DNA of 64,000 nucleotides from Candidatus Stackebrandtia faecavium (lineage in GTDB: Bacteria > Actinomycetota > Actinomycetes > Mycobacteriales > Micromonosporaceae): positions 1-64,000 of the forward strand of contig DXIM01000062.1 of the NCBI GenBank assembly GCA_019112895.1, read 5' to 3'. The translations under genes and the position numbers were made by a program. The notes under the pieces are model-generated. The model did no database searches. It was given only the letters and a program-made list of their open reading frames with translations, and was not told where the DNA came from. Every line of letters starts with the position of its first letter. Positions within the stretch are counted from its first letter, which is position 1. Below are positions 27,665 through 35,900 of the stretch, in pieces.

Positions 27665-27700
27665 ACGGGCTGTCCGGTTGTGACGGCCCGTTTCTCCTTT
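27665..27700 (+). terminator. trpS attenuator terminator hairpin
   Basis: A 10-bp stem (ACGGGCTGTC at 27665-27674 with GACGGCCCGT at 27682-27691, one G-U pair) and a 7-nt loop are followed by a pyrimidine run TTTCTCCTTT. It sits between the Trp leader peptide and the trpS Shine-Dalgarno. Its left arm overlaps the segment that can pair with the leader hairpin, so termination should depend on leader translation. Confidence 0.85.
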
Positions 27701-27743
27701 CAGGGCTTGTCGCGACCGCGCGTCCCTGACTCGAAGGAGAATC

Positions 27744-28775
27744 ATGAGCAATCCATCTTTCCCGCCTTTGCCACCCGACGTTCGCGCTATGCCGCACAAG
27801 TTCCGGGTCCTGACAGGTGAGCGTCCCACCGGGCCACTGCATGTGGGTCATTATTTCGGCAGTCTGCACAATCGCGTTCGCTTGCAGAACGTCGGCGTCG
27901 ATCTGATCGTGGTCATTGCCGACTACCAGGTATTGACCGACCGCACTGATCCCGGCAACCTCTCCGAGATCGTGCACGGTCTCGTGCTCGATTACTTGGC
28001 TGTCGGCCTCGACTCACGAAGCACCACCATATTTGTCCACAGTGCCGTAGCGTCGTTGAACCAGTTGCTGCTGCCGTTTTTGAGTCTCGTATCGAACGCG
28101 GAACTGGCGCGCAACCCGACGGTGAAGGAGGAAATAGCGTCCACGCGCCACAACACGGTCACGGGTCTGATGTACACCTACCCGGCGCATCAGGCGGCCG
28201 ACATCCTGTCGTGCGGCGCGAACCTCGTCCCGGTCGGCGAAGACCAGCTCCCACACCTGGAACTGACTCGCACGATCGCCAGGCGGTTCAACCAGCGTTA
28301 CGCACCGCTGTTTCCCGCGGTGGAACCTCTGCTATCCCCCACGCCGCGGCTGGTGGGGCTCGATGGGCGCAACAAGATGAGCAAGAGCCGCAAGAACACG
28401 ATAGACATACGGTCCACTGCAGATAAAACGGCGGAACACATCGCCGCCGCCGTCACGGATTCGCAGCGGCACATCACTTTCGACCCGCAAGCCCGACCGC
28501 AGGTCGCCAACCTACTGCGTTTGGCCTCCCTGTGCCGAAACGAAGATCCGCATGCGATTGCAGCCGAGATCGGAGACCGAGGAGCCGCCGCGTTGAAACA
28601 GACCACAATTGAAGCAGTCAACGAGTACTTCGCGCCTATACGGGCGCGCCGCGACGAGTACGCCAAGGACCCTGCGCTCGTGACCAGCATCATCCGTAAG
28701 GGCAACGCACGGGCAAGCGAGCTGGCCGACAACACATTGTCGCGAGTGAAAGAAGCAATGGGGATGCAGTATTGA
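27744..28775 (+). CDS. trpS: tryptophanyl-tRNA synthetase, auxiliary (indolmycin-resistant-like) type
   Basis: Class Ic aminoacyl-tRNA synthetase of 343 residues charging tRNA-Trp. The HIGH-type motif reads PLHVGHYFGS (33-36 HVGH) and KMSKS lies at 211-215. The sequence TGERPTGPLHVGHYFG with GH, rather than GN as in common housekeeping TrpRS, resembles the auxiliary Streptomyces TrpRS1. That enzyme's gene is known to be controlled by ribosome-mediated attenuation and to confer indolmycin resistance. Here too a Trp-Trp leader and attenuator precede the gene. Resistance itself is inference. Start: ATG with GAAGGAG upstream. Confidence 0.92.
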   Translation: MSNPSFPPLPPDVRAMPHKFRVLTGERPTGPLHVGHYFGSLHNRVRLQNVGVDLIVVIADYQVLTDRTDPGNLSEIVHGLVLDYLAVGLDSRSTTIFVHSAVASLNQLLLPFLSLVSNAELARNPTVKEEIASTRHNTVTGLMYTYPAHQAADILSCGANLVPVGEDQLPHLELTRTIARRFNQRYAPLFPAVEPLLSPTPRLVGLDGRNKMSKSRKNTIDIRSTADKTAEHIAAAVTDSQRHITFDPQARPQVANLLRLASLCRNEDPHAIAAEIGDRGAAALKQTTIEAVNEYFAPIRARRDEYAKDPALVTSIIRKGNARASELADNTLSRVKEAMGMQY

Positions 28776-28784
28776 ACACGTGTC

Positions 28785-28813
28785 GGGGGTGGCGCCGTGA
28801 CAGCGCCACCCCC
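28785..28813. terminator. hairpin terminator between trpS and the converging gene
   Basis: Perfect 11-bp stem (GGGGGTGGCGC at 28785-28795, complement at 28803-28813) with a 7-nt loop, directly between two convergent stops. It has no long T-run, which is common for actinobacterial hairpin terminators. Confidence 0.7.
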
Positions 28814-29826
28814 TAACTCATGGAGTCCGAGCTGGCTATGCCCAGCACCGGCAGATACATGCGTTCGCCGTCGGCGGTGAACGCGTCGTAGACGATGTCG
28901 TACAAGTCTTCGATGCCGAACGCCCGCAACGCGTCCACCATCATCCGCGCGGCCTGCGAGGTCGATTCGCGGCCTGCTTGGGAAAACGTCCGTGTCCAGT
29001 TGGGGTTACGCCCGTTCGGTTCCGCGAAACCGATCCCTGGCAGGTATGCCAAGCCGTCGCGGTAAGGCGTCTTGACGGCTGCCGACGCCTCCACCGCGAC
29101 CGATCCGTCGACGGCCGCCAGGGCGTAACGCGCCGACCAGTCGCTGGTGCGCAAGATGATGGTGCCCTGAGTATCGACGACGGGCACATCGCCCGCGAGG
29201 TCAATGAGGACACCCGACAGGCGCGCGGTGAATTCGCCCAGATCGTTCACCGCCGGCTCTGACGGCAGCTTCGGCAGCTTCGAATACGCAGTCCAGCCCG
29301 AAACGTCGCCGCGCCGGATACTTTCGGCTTCGATCTGCTCCAACGCATCCGTCGCCAGCAACCGCAGCGAGACGCCGCCGTGGAATCGGCGCAGGTGCAG
29401 TTCGACCGTCAAGCTCTTATCGCGCCAACGCACCCACGGTCCGCCGTCACCGCCGCGCACATCGGGGGGACCGAACTCGGCCAGCATCGTGCGCAGCACT
29501 TCGCGAAACACGATCGTGCGGTGGTTTTCGCCGGCATCGCCACGTACGGCGGACCGCAGCACCATCAACTCGATGGCGTAAAACTCGCTATTCGTGCGTA
29601 CTGCAGTGTTCGGCGGGATCCGGTCGATGATGGCCGCACCGGTCTCGTAATTGGTGTTGGCGCGCCACATCCCCACGTCAACCTCGCCATGCTGTAGTTC
29701 CCACCCCAGCTGTGCGACAGCGTCGGTCACATCGGCGGCGCTCCAACTACCGAAACTGACACGCTGAAGACGACGCAGTAGGTCAGTCAACTGCGGCTCA
29801 GTCAAGCGTTTGGTTCCCAGCATCAA
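28813..29826 (-). CDS. unknown-function protein, DUF6301-like N-terminal region
   Basis: A 337-residue soluble protein with no signal peptide or membrane segment. The first 170 residues, with WSAADVTDAVAQLGWELQHG and a later GGPWVRWRDKSLTVELHLRR, resemble small actinobacterial DUF6301-type domains. The second half (SDWSARYALAAVDGSVAVEA onwards) is not recognised and may be a second alpha/beta domain. There is no operon partner on its strand. The family name is tentative. Confidence 0.65.
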   Translation of the reverse strand: MMLGTKRLTEPQLTDLLRRLQRVSFGSWSAADVTDAVAQLGWELQHGEVDVGMWRANTNYETGAAIIDRIPPNTAVRTNSEFYAIELMVLRSAVRGDAGENHRTIVFREVLRTMLAEFGPPDVRGGDGGPWVRWRDKSLTVELHLRRFHGGVSLRLLATDALEQIEAESIRRGDVSGWTAYSKLPKLPSEPAVNDLGEFTARLSGVLIDLAGDVPVVDTQGTIILRTSDWSARYALAAVDGSVAVEASAAVKTPYRDGLAYLPGIGFAEPNGRNPNWTRTFSQAGRESTSQAARMMVDALRAFGIEDLYDIVYDAFTADGERMYLPVLGIASSDSMS

Positions 29827-29888
29827 GCGAATCCTGCCATCCCAGCCGCGCGAGCGGAAGGCGCCCCGGCATATTGTTGCCCTAACAG

Positions 29889-29907
29889 TGACCTTAGGCT
29901 GACCTAA
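29889..29907 (+). promoter_or_regulatory. possible IdeR/DmdR iron box
   Basis: The 19-bp site TGACCTTAGGCTGACCTAA agrees with the actinobacterial iron-box consensus (TTAGGTTAGGCTCACCTAA) at 15 of 19 positions. It ends 5 nt before the DUF3159 start codon, a position similar to the two stronger boxes elsewhere in the window. It could equally be an unrelated palindrome (CTTAGG-CTGA-CCTAAG at 29893-29908). Confidence 0.35.
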
Positions 29908-29912
29908 GTTCC

Positions 29913-30605
29913 ATGGGGCCCGACGAAAGTAGTGCCGCTTTGTCCGAAGAATCCCGATACCGGCCGGAATCCTTGGCGACGTTGCTCGGAAGCCGACGCG
30001 GAGCGATCGACGCGAGCCTGCCTCCCATTGTGTTCGGTATCGCTTGGTGGGCCGCCGACCGTTCCATCCCTATTGGTGTGACAGCGGCCATAGCGGTCGG
30101 CGTGGTGTTGGCCCTGTGGCGCATTTACAAGAAGGCCAGGCCACTGTCGGTGCTCATTGGGCTGTTCGGCGTGTGCATCGCCGGAGCCATCGCCCTGTAC
30201 ACGGGCCGCGCTGAGGACTTCTTCCTCATCCAAGTCCTCAGCAACATCGCCAGCCTGCTCGCATGGGCATTCAGCATCCTGATCCGTTGGCCGCTACTGG
30301 GGCTGATCGTGGGTGGGGTGCTGCGGCAACGCACGACGTGGCGCCAAGACCCGGCTTTGATTCGCGCATACTGCCGAGCCAGCTGGGTCTGGGTCGGCCA
30401 GTACGCGGTGCGCGTGCTCGTTTTCGTGCCGCTGTGGTCGGCCGGATGGACCGAGGCTTTGACTGTCGCCCGGGCCACACTGTCGTGGCCCCTGGTCGCT
30501 GCGTGCCTGGGCAGCAGCTGGTGGGTATTGCGCCGCGCGCTGCCTGACGACCACCCTGGCATCAGGCACCCGGTCTCGGCAGTGAATGACAAGGAGCATG
30601 ACTGA
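29913..30605 (+). CDS. DUF3159 integral membrane protein
   Basis: A 230-residue protein with about five membrane segments (for example ITLYTG-flanked VLIGLFGVCIAGAIALY and VLSNIASLLAWAFSILI). The opening LATLLGSRRGAIDASLPPIVFGIAWW is the hallmark of DUF3159, found across actinobacteria with no assigned function. A possible iron box directly precedes it. It has no clear operon partner; msrB starts 65 bp downstream. Confidence 0.85.
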   Translation: MGPDESSAALSEESRYRPESLATLLGSRRGAIDASLPPIVFGIAWWAADRSIPIGVTAAIAVGVVLALWRIYKKARPLSVLIGLFGVCIAGAIALYTGRAEDFFLIQVLSNIASLLAWAFSILIRWPLLGLIVGGVLRQRTTWRQDPALIRAYCRASWVWVGQYAVRVLVFVPLWSAGWTEALTVARATLSWPLVAACLGSSWWVLRRALPDDHPGIRHPVSAVNDKEHD

Positions 30606-30670
30606 GCCGGAACCTGCATCCACGTTCGGGACCAGTTCATCGCCTACGAATACGCGTTACCGTTGGACAC

Positions 30671-31060
30671 GTGACTGACGATCCCTATAAAGCCACCCTG
30701 TCGCCGCAGGAATACCAGGTGCTACGCCAGGGTGCCACCGAAGCGCCCTTCGTCGGCGAATACACCGACACCACGACCCAGGGGGTCTACTGCTGCCGGG
30801 CTTGCGGCGCGGAGCTGTTTACAAGCGAAACTAAGTACCATTCCGGGTGTGGCTGGCCGTCGTTCGCCGATGCGAAAGACGCGGCCGTGACACTGCACGA
30901 AGATCGCTCGCTCGGCATGCCCCGGACCGAAGTCAAGTGTAAAAACTGCGATTCGCACCTCGGGCATCTGTTCAGTGGCGAAGGCCTCGCCCCGCAACCC
31001 CTGCCGGACCAGCGCTACTGCATCAACTCGATCAGCATGACTTTGCGCCCGACAGGGTGA
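30671..31060 (+). CDS. msrB: peptide-methionine (R)-S-oxide reductase MsrB
   Basis: Repairs R-methionine sulfoxide in proteins. All MsrB features are present in 129 residues: two zinc-binding CxxC pairs (CRACG and CKNCD), the substrate motif SGCGWPSF, HLGHLF, and the catalytic RYCINS cysteine near the C-terminus. It starts at GTG, and no MsrA domain is fused. Confidence 0.96.
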   Translation: MTDDPYKATLSPQEYQVLRQGATEAPFVGEYTDTTTQGVYCCRACGAELFTSETKYHSGCGWPSFADAKDAAVTLHEDRSLGMPRTEVKCKNCDSHLGHLFSGEGLAPQPLPDQRYCINSISMTLRPTG

Positions 31061-31128
31061 GGACGCGTTCGCCCGCCGCGTTCCTCCTCCCCTCGCCCGC
31101 TCCCAGCCACTGACCGCGATGCCCGTTG

Positions 31129-31779
31129 ATGCCGCAGAGCCCTGAACCCAATGCCCGCGCGGCACGCGTCGAGCAACGACTCACCGTGCCGGTGCTGCTC
31201 GCCGCCCTGATATCAGTTCCGGCCATGGTCGCGTCCGTGTGGGGCACCGGGGCTTGGGCCCAAGCCGGCGTCATCGTCGACTGGCTCGCCGCAATGGTCC
31301 TGTGGCTCGAATGGGCCGTCCTGTTCCTGCTGGCCGACCGGCGCTGGAACTGGCTCCTACGTCATAAATGGACACTCATGGTGGCCCTCTTGACGATCCC
31401 TGCGCTAGTTTTCGCTTTGGGCCCCAGCCAACTGCTACGGCTGGTGTACATGACCAGCACGCTGCGGGTGCTTCAGGTGCGTCGAGTCTTCAAGTCCGCG
31501 TCCGTGTTTTCCCGGCGGTTGCATCTTCGTCGCGAAGGGAAGCTGGCCCTGTTCGGGATCAGTACGGTTATCGCCGGTAGCGCGGCCGCCCTGATCCTGG
31601 CCGATCCGAATGCCGGCGCATGGCGGCTCCTGCAGTTCCTGCAGCGAAACGTCGGCCCGGCATTGATCCTCGCGCTGCTGGCCATCGCGATGATCGTGGG
31701 GACGCTGCTGTGGCGGGACCGACGAAGCCAGGCGCACAAAAACGAGGAACCGGGGCCAGACGACCCCGGTTGCCCATGA
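31129..31779 (+). CDS. voltage-sensor-like membrane protein without a pore
   Basis: About 216 residues with four to six hydrophobic segments. A segment LRLVYMTSTLRVLQVRRVF carries regularly spaced arginines like an S4 voltage-sensor helix. The layout resembles the N-terminal half of bacterial six-helix ion channels. After it comes GKLALFGISTVIAGSAAAL where a pore region would be expected, but no TVGYG-type selectivity filter is visible. It may be a proton-channel-like or truncated channel protein. TTG at 31126 and ATG at 31129 are both possible starts. Confidence 0.7.
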   Translation: MPQSPEPNARAARVEQRLTVPVLLAALISVPAMVASVWGTGAWAQAGVIVDWLAAMVLWLEWAVLFLLADRRWNWLLRHKWTLMVALLTIPALVFALGPSQLLRLVYMTSTLRVLQVRRVFKSASVFSRRLHLRREGKLALFGISTVIAGSAAALILADPNAGAWRLLQFLQRNVGPALILALLAIAMIVGTLLWRDRRSQAHKNEEPGPDDPGCP

Positions 31780-31784
31780 CGCAG

Positions 31785-33113
31785 TTACCGCGCCAGCGAC
31801 CCCATTGGGTCCCAGGCCGGCAGCGTAATCGGTTCTGTGTCGAGGCCGGCGAGGATTTCGGCCGGCAGCGCGCTACGACGCGCCGCGATCTCGAAGACGT
31901 ACTCACCGAACCACGCATCGCTCATGGTGTAGTAGCCGTCTTCGCCTTTCTCGCAGCCCCAGCTGTTTTCGACGCGCCAATGCGTGGGCTCGTCATCAAC
32001 GATGTTGACCCCGGTGAACAGCATCGCGTGGGTCATCAGGGATTCCTGGTACTGCAGCCGCTGCGCCTTGTTCATGGACGGCATATCGCCGTACAGCGCC
32101 TCGAAGTCGACCAGTTTGTCGTCCCACAGGCCGCGTTCACCGTGCAGTTGCGGGGCGACATCGCAGCCGAACCAGACGGGTTCGCCGTCTTGAATCGCCT
32201 TGGCGGCCGCGTGGCGAATCACCGACATGTCGACGTTGAGGTATACGACCCCGGGGGCGTCCGCGACGTTACCGAGACGGTCGACGGTGTAGGTGCGGCC
32301 GTATTCGTTGCGCGGATCGTTGACGAGACACACGTACTCGTCCAAGGGCAGCTTCACGTACTTGGCGGCGAATTCCTGCGGGGTCATGACGCCGTCGCGG
32401 TGGAACTTGTTGTCCTTGTCCTTCCACTGCCAGTTGAACGACGTAGGTGGGGTCCCCAAGTGGAGACACAAAACATTGTAGACCGACGACACGACATCGA
32501 ACTTCGTTTTGCGAAGCTGTTCGATGTCGGCACCGTTGGCCGCTTGTTCACGGATACGCATCGCGCCGTGACGCAAAATGGTCTGCAGACTGGAGTTCAT
32601 CTGCGCGGTGCTGGAGGAGCTGTAGGTCTCCGGCATGGCCTTCTTCGGCACCAGGCCATGCTTATTGACCAACGCCACGAACATGTTCCACTGTCCGCCG
32701 TCCTCGGCGGCTTTTTCCAGGACACTGACGAAAGTACGGTCATCGATCTCGGTGTCCGCCAAGTCGATGACCTGTTCGAGCATGAAGTTGGCGCGCTCGA
32801 TCTTGTCGAAGAACATGATGTGGTTTTGCGAGAACTCGAAGTCCTTGAGGTTCATCGCTTTTGCCGCCGACGGGCGCAGCAGGTTCAACCCCGCGAACAT
32901 CCAACAGCGGCCGCTGCGTTTTTGGTCAGTGACCTTCCAGTCATCAAGATGATGCGAAACGGCGGTGTCCAGGTTGGTCATCCGGGCATTGTCAACCGCG
33001 ACCTCTTGAAGCGACTGGTTCGCCAACGCGTTTTGCACAATCTTCTTTGTCGGGTCGGCTGCGAATTCAGTGCGCATCCCGTCAAGCTGCGACTGCGAGA
33101 GAGCAAGATCCAT
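31785..33113 (-). CDS. pepC: aminopeptidase C / bleomycin hydrolase (C1B cysteine peptidase)
   Basis: Cytosolic papain-like aminopeptidase of 442 residues. The catalytic residues are all visible: cysteine in DQKRSGRCWMFAGLN, histidine in MTHAMLFTGVN and asparagine in WRVENSWGCEKGEDG. An AAGGAG Shine-Dalgarno supports the ATG at 33113 rather than the open frame upstream. Members form hexameric barrels and trim peptides from their N-termini. Confidence 0.95.
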   Translation of the reverse strand: MDLALSQSQLDGMRTEFAADPTKKIVQNALANQSLQEVAVDNARMTNLDTAVSHHLDDWKVTDQKRSGRCWMFAGLNLLRPSAAKAMNLKDFEFSQNHIMFFDKIERANFMLEQVIDLADTEIDDRTFVSVLEKAAEDGGQWNMFVALVNKHGLVPKKAMPETYSSSSTAQMNSSLQTILRHGAMRIREQAANGADIEQLRKTKFDVVSSVYNVLCLHLGTPPTSFNWQWKDKDNKFHRDGVMTPQEFAAKYVKLPLDEYVCLVNDPRNEYGRTYTVDRLGNVADAPGVVYLNVDMSVIRHAAAKAIQDGEPVWFGCDVAPQLHGERGLWDDKLVDFEALYGDMPSMNKAQRLQYQESLMTHAMLFTGVNIVDDEPTHWRVENSWGCEKGEDGYYTMSDAWFGEYVFEIAARRSALPAEILAGLDTEPITLPAWDPMGSLAR

Positions 33114-33231
33114 AGTGATTACACTCCTTGGTGGGCATCGAGACAACCCAGGCTAGAAGAATGAACGTGGCCGCACCACAGATTATCGACCGCACGATGG
33201 TCACGGCACTTTTCGTGTTGTGATTGTCAAC

Positions 33232-33702
33232 ATGTACACGCCGCACGTGGCCAGTTTTTCCGAGCTCGACGGGGACACCCTTTACCGCTTGCTGCAGCTG
33301 CGCAGCGATGTCTTCGTCGTGGAGCAAGAATGCGCATACCCCGACCTCGATGGCCTCGACCTCGACGAAACGACATGGCACCTGTGGCTGAGCGACGATC
33401 TACCGCTCGCGTACCTGCGGATCACGCGCGAACCCGATCACGCACGCATCGGTCGGGTCTGTACGAGAAACAGCCACCGGGGGCAAGGCCTCGCTTCGGT
33501 GCTCATCGCGCAGGCGTTGACCATCGTCCCCGGCGAAACCGTCATTCTGCATGCGCAGACTCACGTCACCGACCTGTATCGCGGGCACGGTTTCGAGATC
33601 TGCGGCCCCCAATTCCTCGAGGACGGCATACCTCATGTGCCTATGCGTCGTTTCGCGACAGACGCCGACGCGAAGCCAAGCGTTGACCGACATACGAGAT
33701 GA
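33232..33702 (+). CDS. elaA: ElaA-family GNAT acetyltransferase
   Basis: About 156 residues (GTG at 33220 is an alternative start). The ElaA signature LRSDVFVVEQECAYPDLDGLDLDE-type region is seen as LYRLLQLRSDVFVVEQ then DLDGLDLDE, followed by the acetyl-CoA loop RVCTRNSHRGQGLASVLI and the family's AQTHVTDLYRGHGF. Substrate is unknown. Its last 62 bp overlap the converging permease gene, an unusually long convergent overlap. Confidence 0.9.
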   Translation: MYTPHVASFSELDGDTLYRLLQLRSDVFVVEQECAYPDLDGLDLDETTWHLWLSDDLPLAYLRITREPDHARIGRVCTRNSHRGQGLASVLIAQALTIVPGETVILHAQTHVTDLYRGHGFEICGPQFLEDGIPHVPMRRFATDADAKPSVDRHTR

Positions 33703-35053
33703 GCCACAAGACCACGCCCACGCCCAAGAGCACCACCGCGATCTCGTATTCCTGCGCCTCCCGGCCGGACCACGGCCCCACAAGGAACGCGCACATGAGC
33801 GCACCCAGGACCGGGACGATGGTCGGGGCTTTGAAGTGCTCGTGCTCCACCGGTTGCCGCCGCAACACCAAAACGGCGATATTAACGATCGTGAACACGA
33901 CCAGAAGCAGAAGTGATGTCGTACTGCCGAGCAGGCTCACGTCGGCGTAGGCCGTCAAACACATGGCGATGGCAGTCGTGAAAATGATCGCCACCCACGG
34001 GGTGCGGCGTCCTCTGGCGACTCTGGCAAATATTCGCGGAATGATTCCTTCCCGCGACATCCCGTACACCAGCCGTGAAGCCATGAGCATGTTGATCAGC
34101 GCCGAGTTCGATACCGCGAAAACACCGATCGCGGCGAAAATCCCGAGCGGGAACCACGGCGCGGCCGCCTCCAAGACTCGCAGCAGGGCGCCGGCACCCG
34201 GGTCCTGTTGGTTGTCGCCGATCAGCTCCGCCGTCGGTAGCACAGCCGACGACAGCAGAGCCACTGTCACATAAATCAACGCCGCGATCGACAGCCCGAT
34301 CAGCATCGCCTTCGGGAAGATCTTCGGGTTCGTGGTCTCCTCGGCCATGTTCACGCTGTCTTCGAAACCGACCATCGCGAAGAAGGCCAGCGAGGTACCG
34401 GCTACAACCGCGAAAAACGCGCTCTGCTGGCCCGTATCGATCTCGAGCGTGCGGCCGAAATCGCCCTGTCCGGACAGCAAGGCCGCACTGGCCATCACGA
34501 TGATGATCGCCAGACCGATGAGCTCAATCACGGTGAACACGACATTGACCCAGACCGATTCGCTCACGCCGCGAAGGTTGATGGCTCCGAAAACGGCGAG
34601 CATCGCCACCGCGACCGCAATGACGGCAACCTCAGTGTCGGGTAGCCACGTCAAGACCTGAGGCAGATAGTCGGCACCGACAGCCCGCGCGGCCGAACCC
34701 GCCGATGTCATACCGGAGCTCATCACCGCGAAGGCGACCATGAATGTCAAAAAGTGGATCCCGAAGGCCTTCTGCGTATACAGCGCGGCGCCCGCAGCAC
34801 GCGGATATTTACCGACGAGCTCGAGGTAACTGAACGCCGTCAGGAAGGCGGCGATGAACGCGGCCAGGAACGGTATCCACAAGGCACCGCCGACCTTATT
34901 GGCGACCTGACCGGTCAACGCATAGATACCGGTACCCAGGACATCGCCCACAATAAACAAGAGCAGAAGCCCTGGGCCGATCGCCTTCTTCAATTCCGGC
35001 TGAGGTGATTCCTCATGCCCACCGCCCGGAGGTTGGGCTTGTCTGGTTGCCAT
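33641..35053 (-). CDS. APC-superfamily amino-acid permease
   Basis: A 470-residue transporter with about twelve hydrophobic helices. The first helix has the APC substrate-binding break GDVLGTGIYALTG, and helix six has FFAMVGFEDSVNMAEET. It is closest in appearance to the YfnA/cationic amino-acid transporter branch. Substrate cannot be fixed from sequence. The last 62 bp overlap the elaA 3' end on the other strand. Confidence 0.92.
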   Translation of the reverse strand: MATRQAQPPGGGHEESPQPELKKAIGPGLLLLFIVGDVLGTGIYALTGQVANKVGGALWIPFLAAFIAAFLTAFSYLELVGKYPRAAGAALYTQKAFGIHFLTFMVAFAVMSSGMTSAGSAARAVGADYLPQVLTWLPDTEVAVIAVAVAMLAVFGAINLRGVSESVWVNVVFTVIELIGLAIIIVMASAALLSGQGDFGRTLEIDTGQQSAFFAVVAGTSLAFFAMVGFEDSVNMAEETTNPKIFPKAMLIGLSIAALIYVTVALLSSAVLPTAELIGDNQQDPGAGALLRVLEAAAPWFPLGIFAAIGVFAVSNSALINMLMASRLVYGMSREGIIPRIFARVARGRRTPWVAIIFTTAIAMCLTAYADVSLLGSTTSLLLLVVFTIVNIAVLVLRRQPVEHEHFKAPTIVPVLGALMCAFLVGPWSGREAQEYEIAVVLLGVGVVLWLISYVGQRLASRRRLSRNDA

Positions 35054-35140
35054 GTGTTTGGCCTACCAGATGTAACCGGGCGGTAGTTCACTTTAACCGC
35101 AATTCGCTTAAACCACCGCAGTCCGTATTGGCCCAACCTG

Positions 35141-35848
35141 TCACGGCATGTTCGCCACGATGTCGGCCATACTCTGCCTGCGACCCGTGTAGAAGGGGAT
35201 CTCCGTGCGCACATGCAGCCGCGCCCGAGACGCCCTCAAGTCACGCATCAAATCCACGATGCGGTGAAGCTCGTCGGCCTCGAAAGCGAGGATCCATTCG
35301 TAGTCGCCCAACGCGAACGCGGGGACGGTGTTAGCCCGCACGTCGGCGTAGCCACGGGCCATCTTGCCGTGCTCGGCGAGCATCTCACGCCGCTCCGCAT
35401 CCGGCAGGAGGTACCAATCGTAGGAACGCACGAACGGGTACACGCAGACGTAGCCGCGGGGCGGTTCATCGGCCATGAATGCCGGAACGTGGCTCTTGTT
35501 GAACTCGGCGGGCCGGTGCAACGCCATCGACGACCAGACCGGTTCCAGGTGCCGGCCCAAAGAGGTGCGCCGAAACTGGGAATAGCTGTACTGCAGCTCA
35601 TCGCTGCTTTCGGAATGCCACCAGATCATCAGGTCGGCGTCCGCGCGTAGACCCGACACATCGTAGGTGCCCCGCACCGTGACGCCGCGCTCCCCGATGT
35701 GTTCGAAAAGCGCGTCGACATCACTAGCCAAGTCGTCCCGCAGACCAGGCAACGGTGTCGTGACTTTGAAGACCGACCACAGGGTGTACCGGAGCGTGTC
35801 GTTGATTTCCCGCAAACGTGCCGCGTTCGGATTTGTCGCTTCTGACAT
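35141..35848 (-). CDS. hemQ: coproheme decarboxylase HemQ
   Basis: Chlorite-dismutase-fold enzyme that decarboxylates coproheme III to protoheme in the Gram-positive coproporphyrin-dependent pathway. The 235-residue sequence has [13 protein letters not shown] with the reactive tyrosine and [17 protein letters not shown] with the heme-ligand histidine. It lies 52 bp downstream of the oxidase gene on the same strand, completing hemE-cgoX-hemQ. The ferrochelatase of the pathway is not in the window. Confidence 0.95.
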   Translation of the reverse strand: MSEATNPNAARLREINDTLRYTLWSVFKVTTPLPGLRDDLASDVDALFEHIGERGVTVRGTYDVSGLRADADLMIWWHSESSDELQYSYSQFRRTSLGRHLEPVWSSMALHRPAEFNKSHVPAFMADEPPRGYVCVYPFVRSYDWYLLPDAERREMLAEHGKMARGYADVRANTVPAFALGDYEWILAFEADELHRIVDLMRDLRASRARLHVRTEIPFYTGRRQSMADIVANMP

Positions 35849-35900
35849 GCACCGATCCTAGTCCGTGGACCGTACCGATCGACGCTGCGGTCGCACGTCC

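Noticed and set aside
27598..27743. T-box riboswitch upstream of trpS
   Set aside because: No T-box consensus or long specifier stem; the Trp-Trp leader peptide explains the hairpins better.
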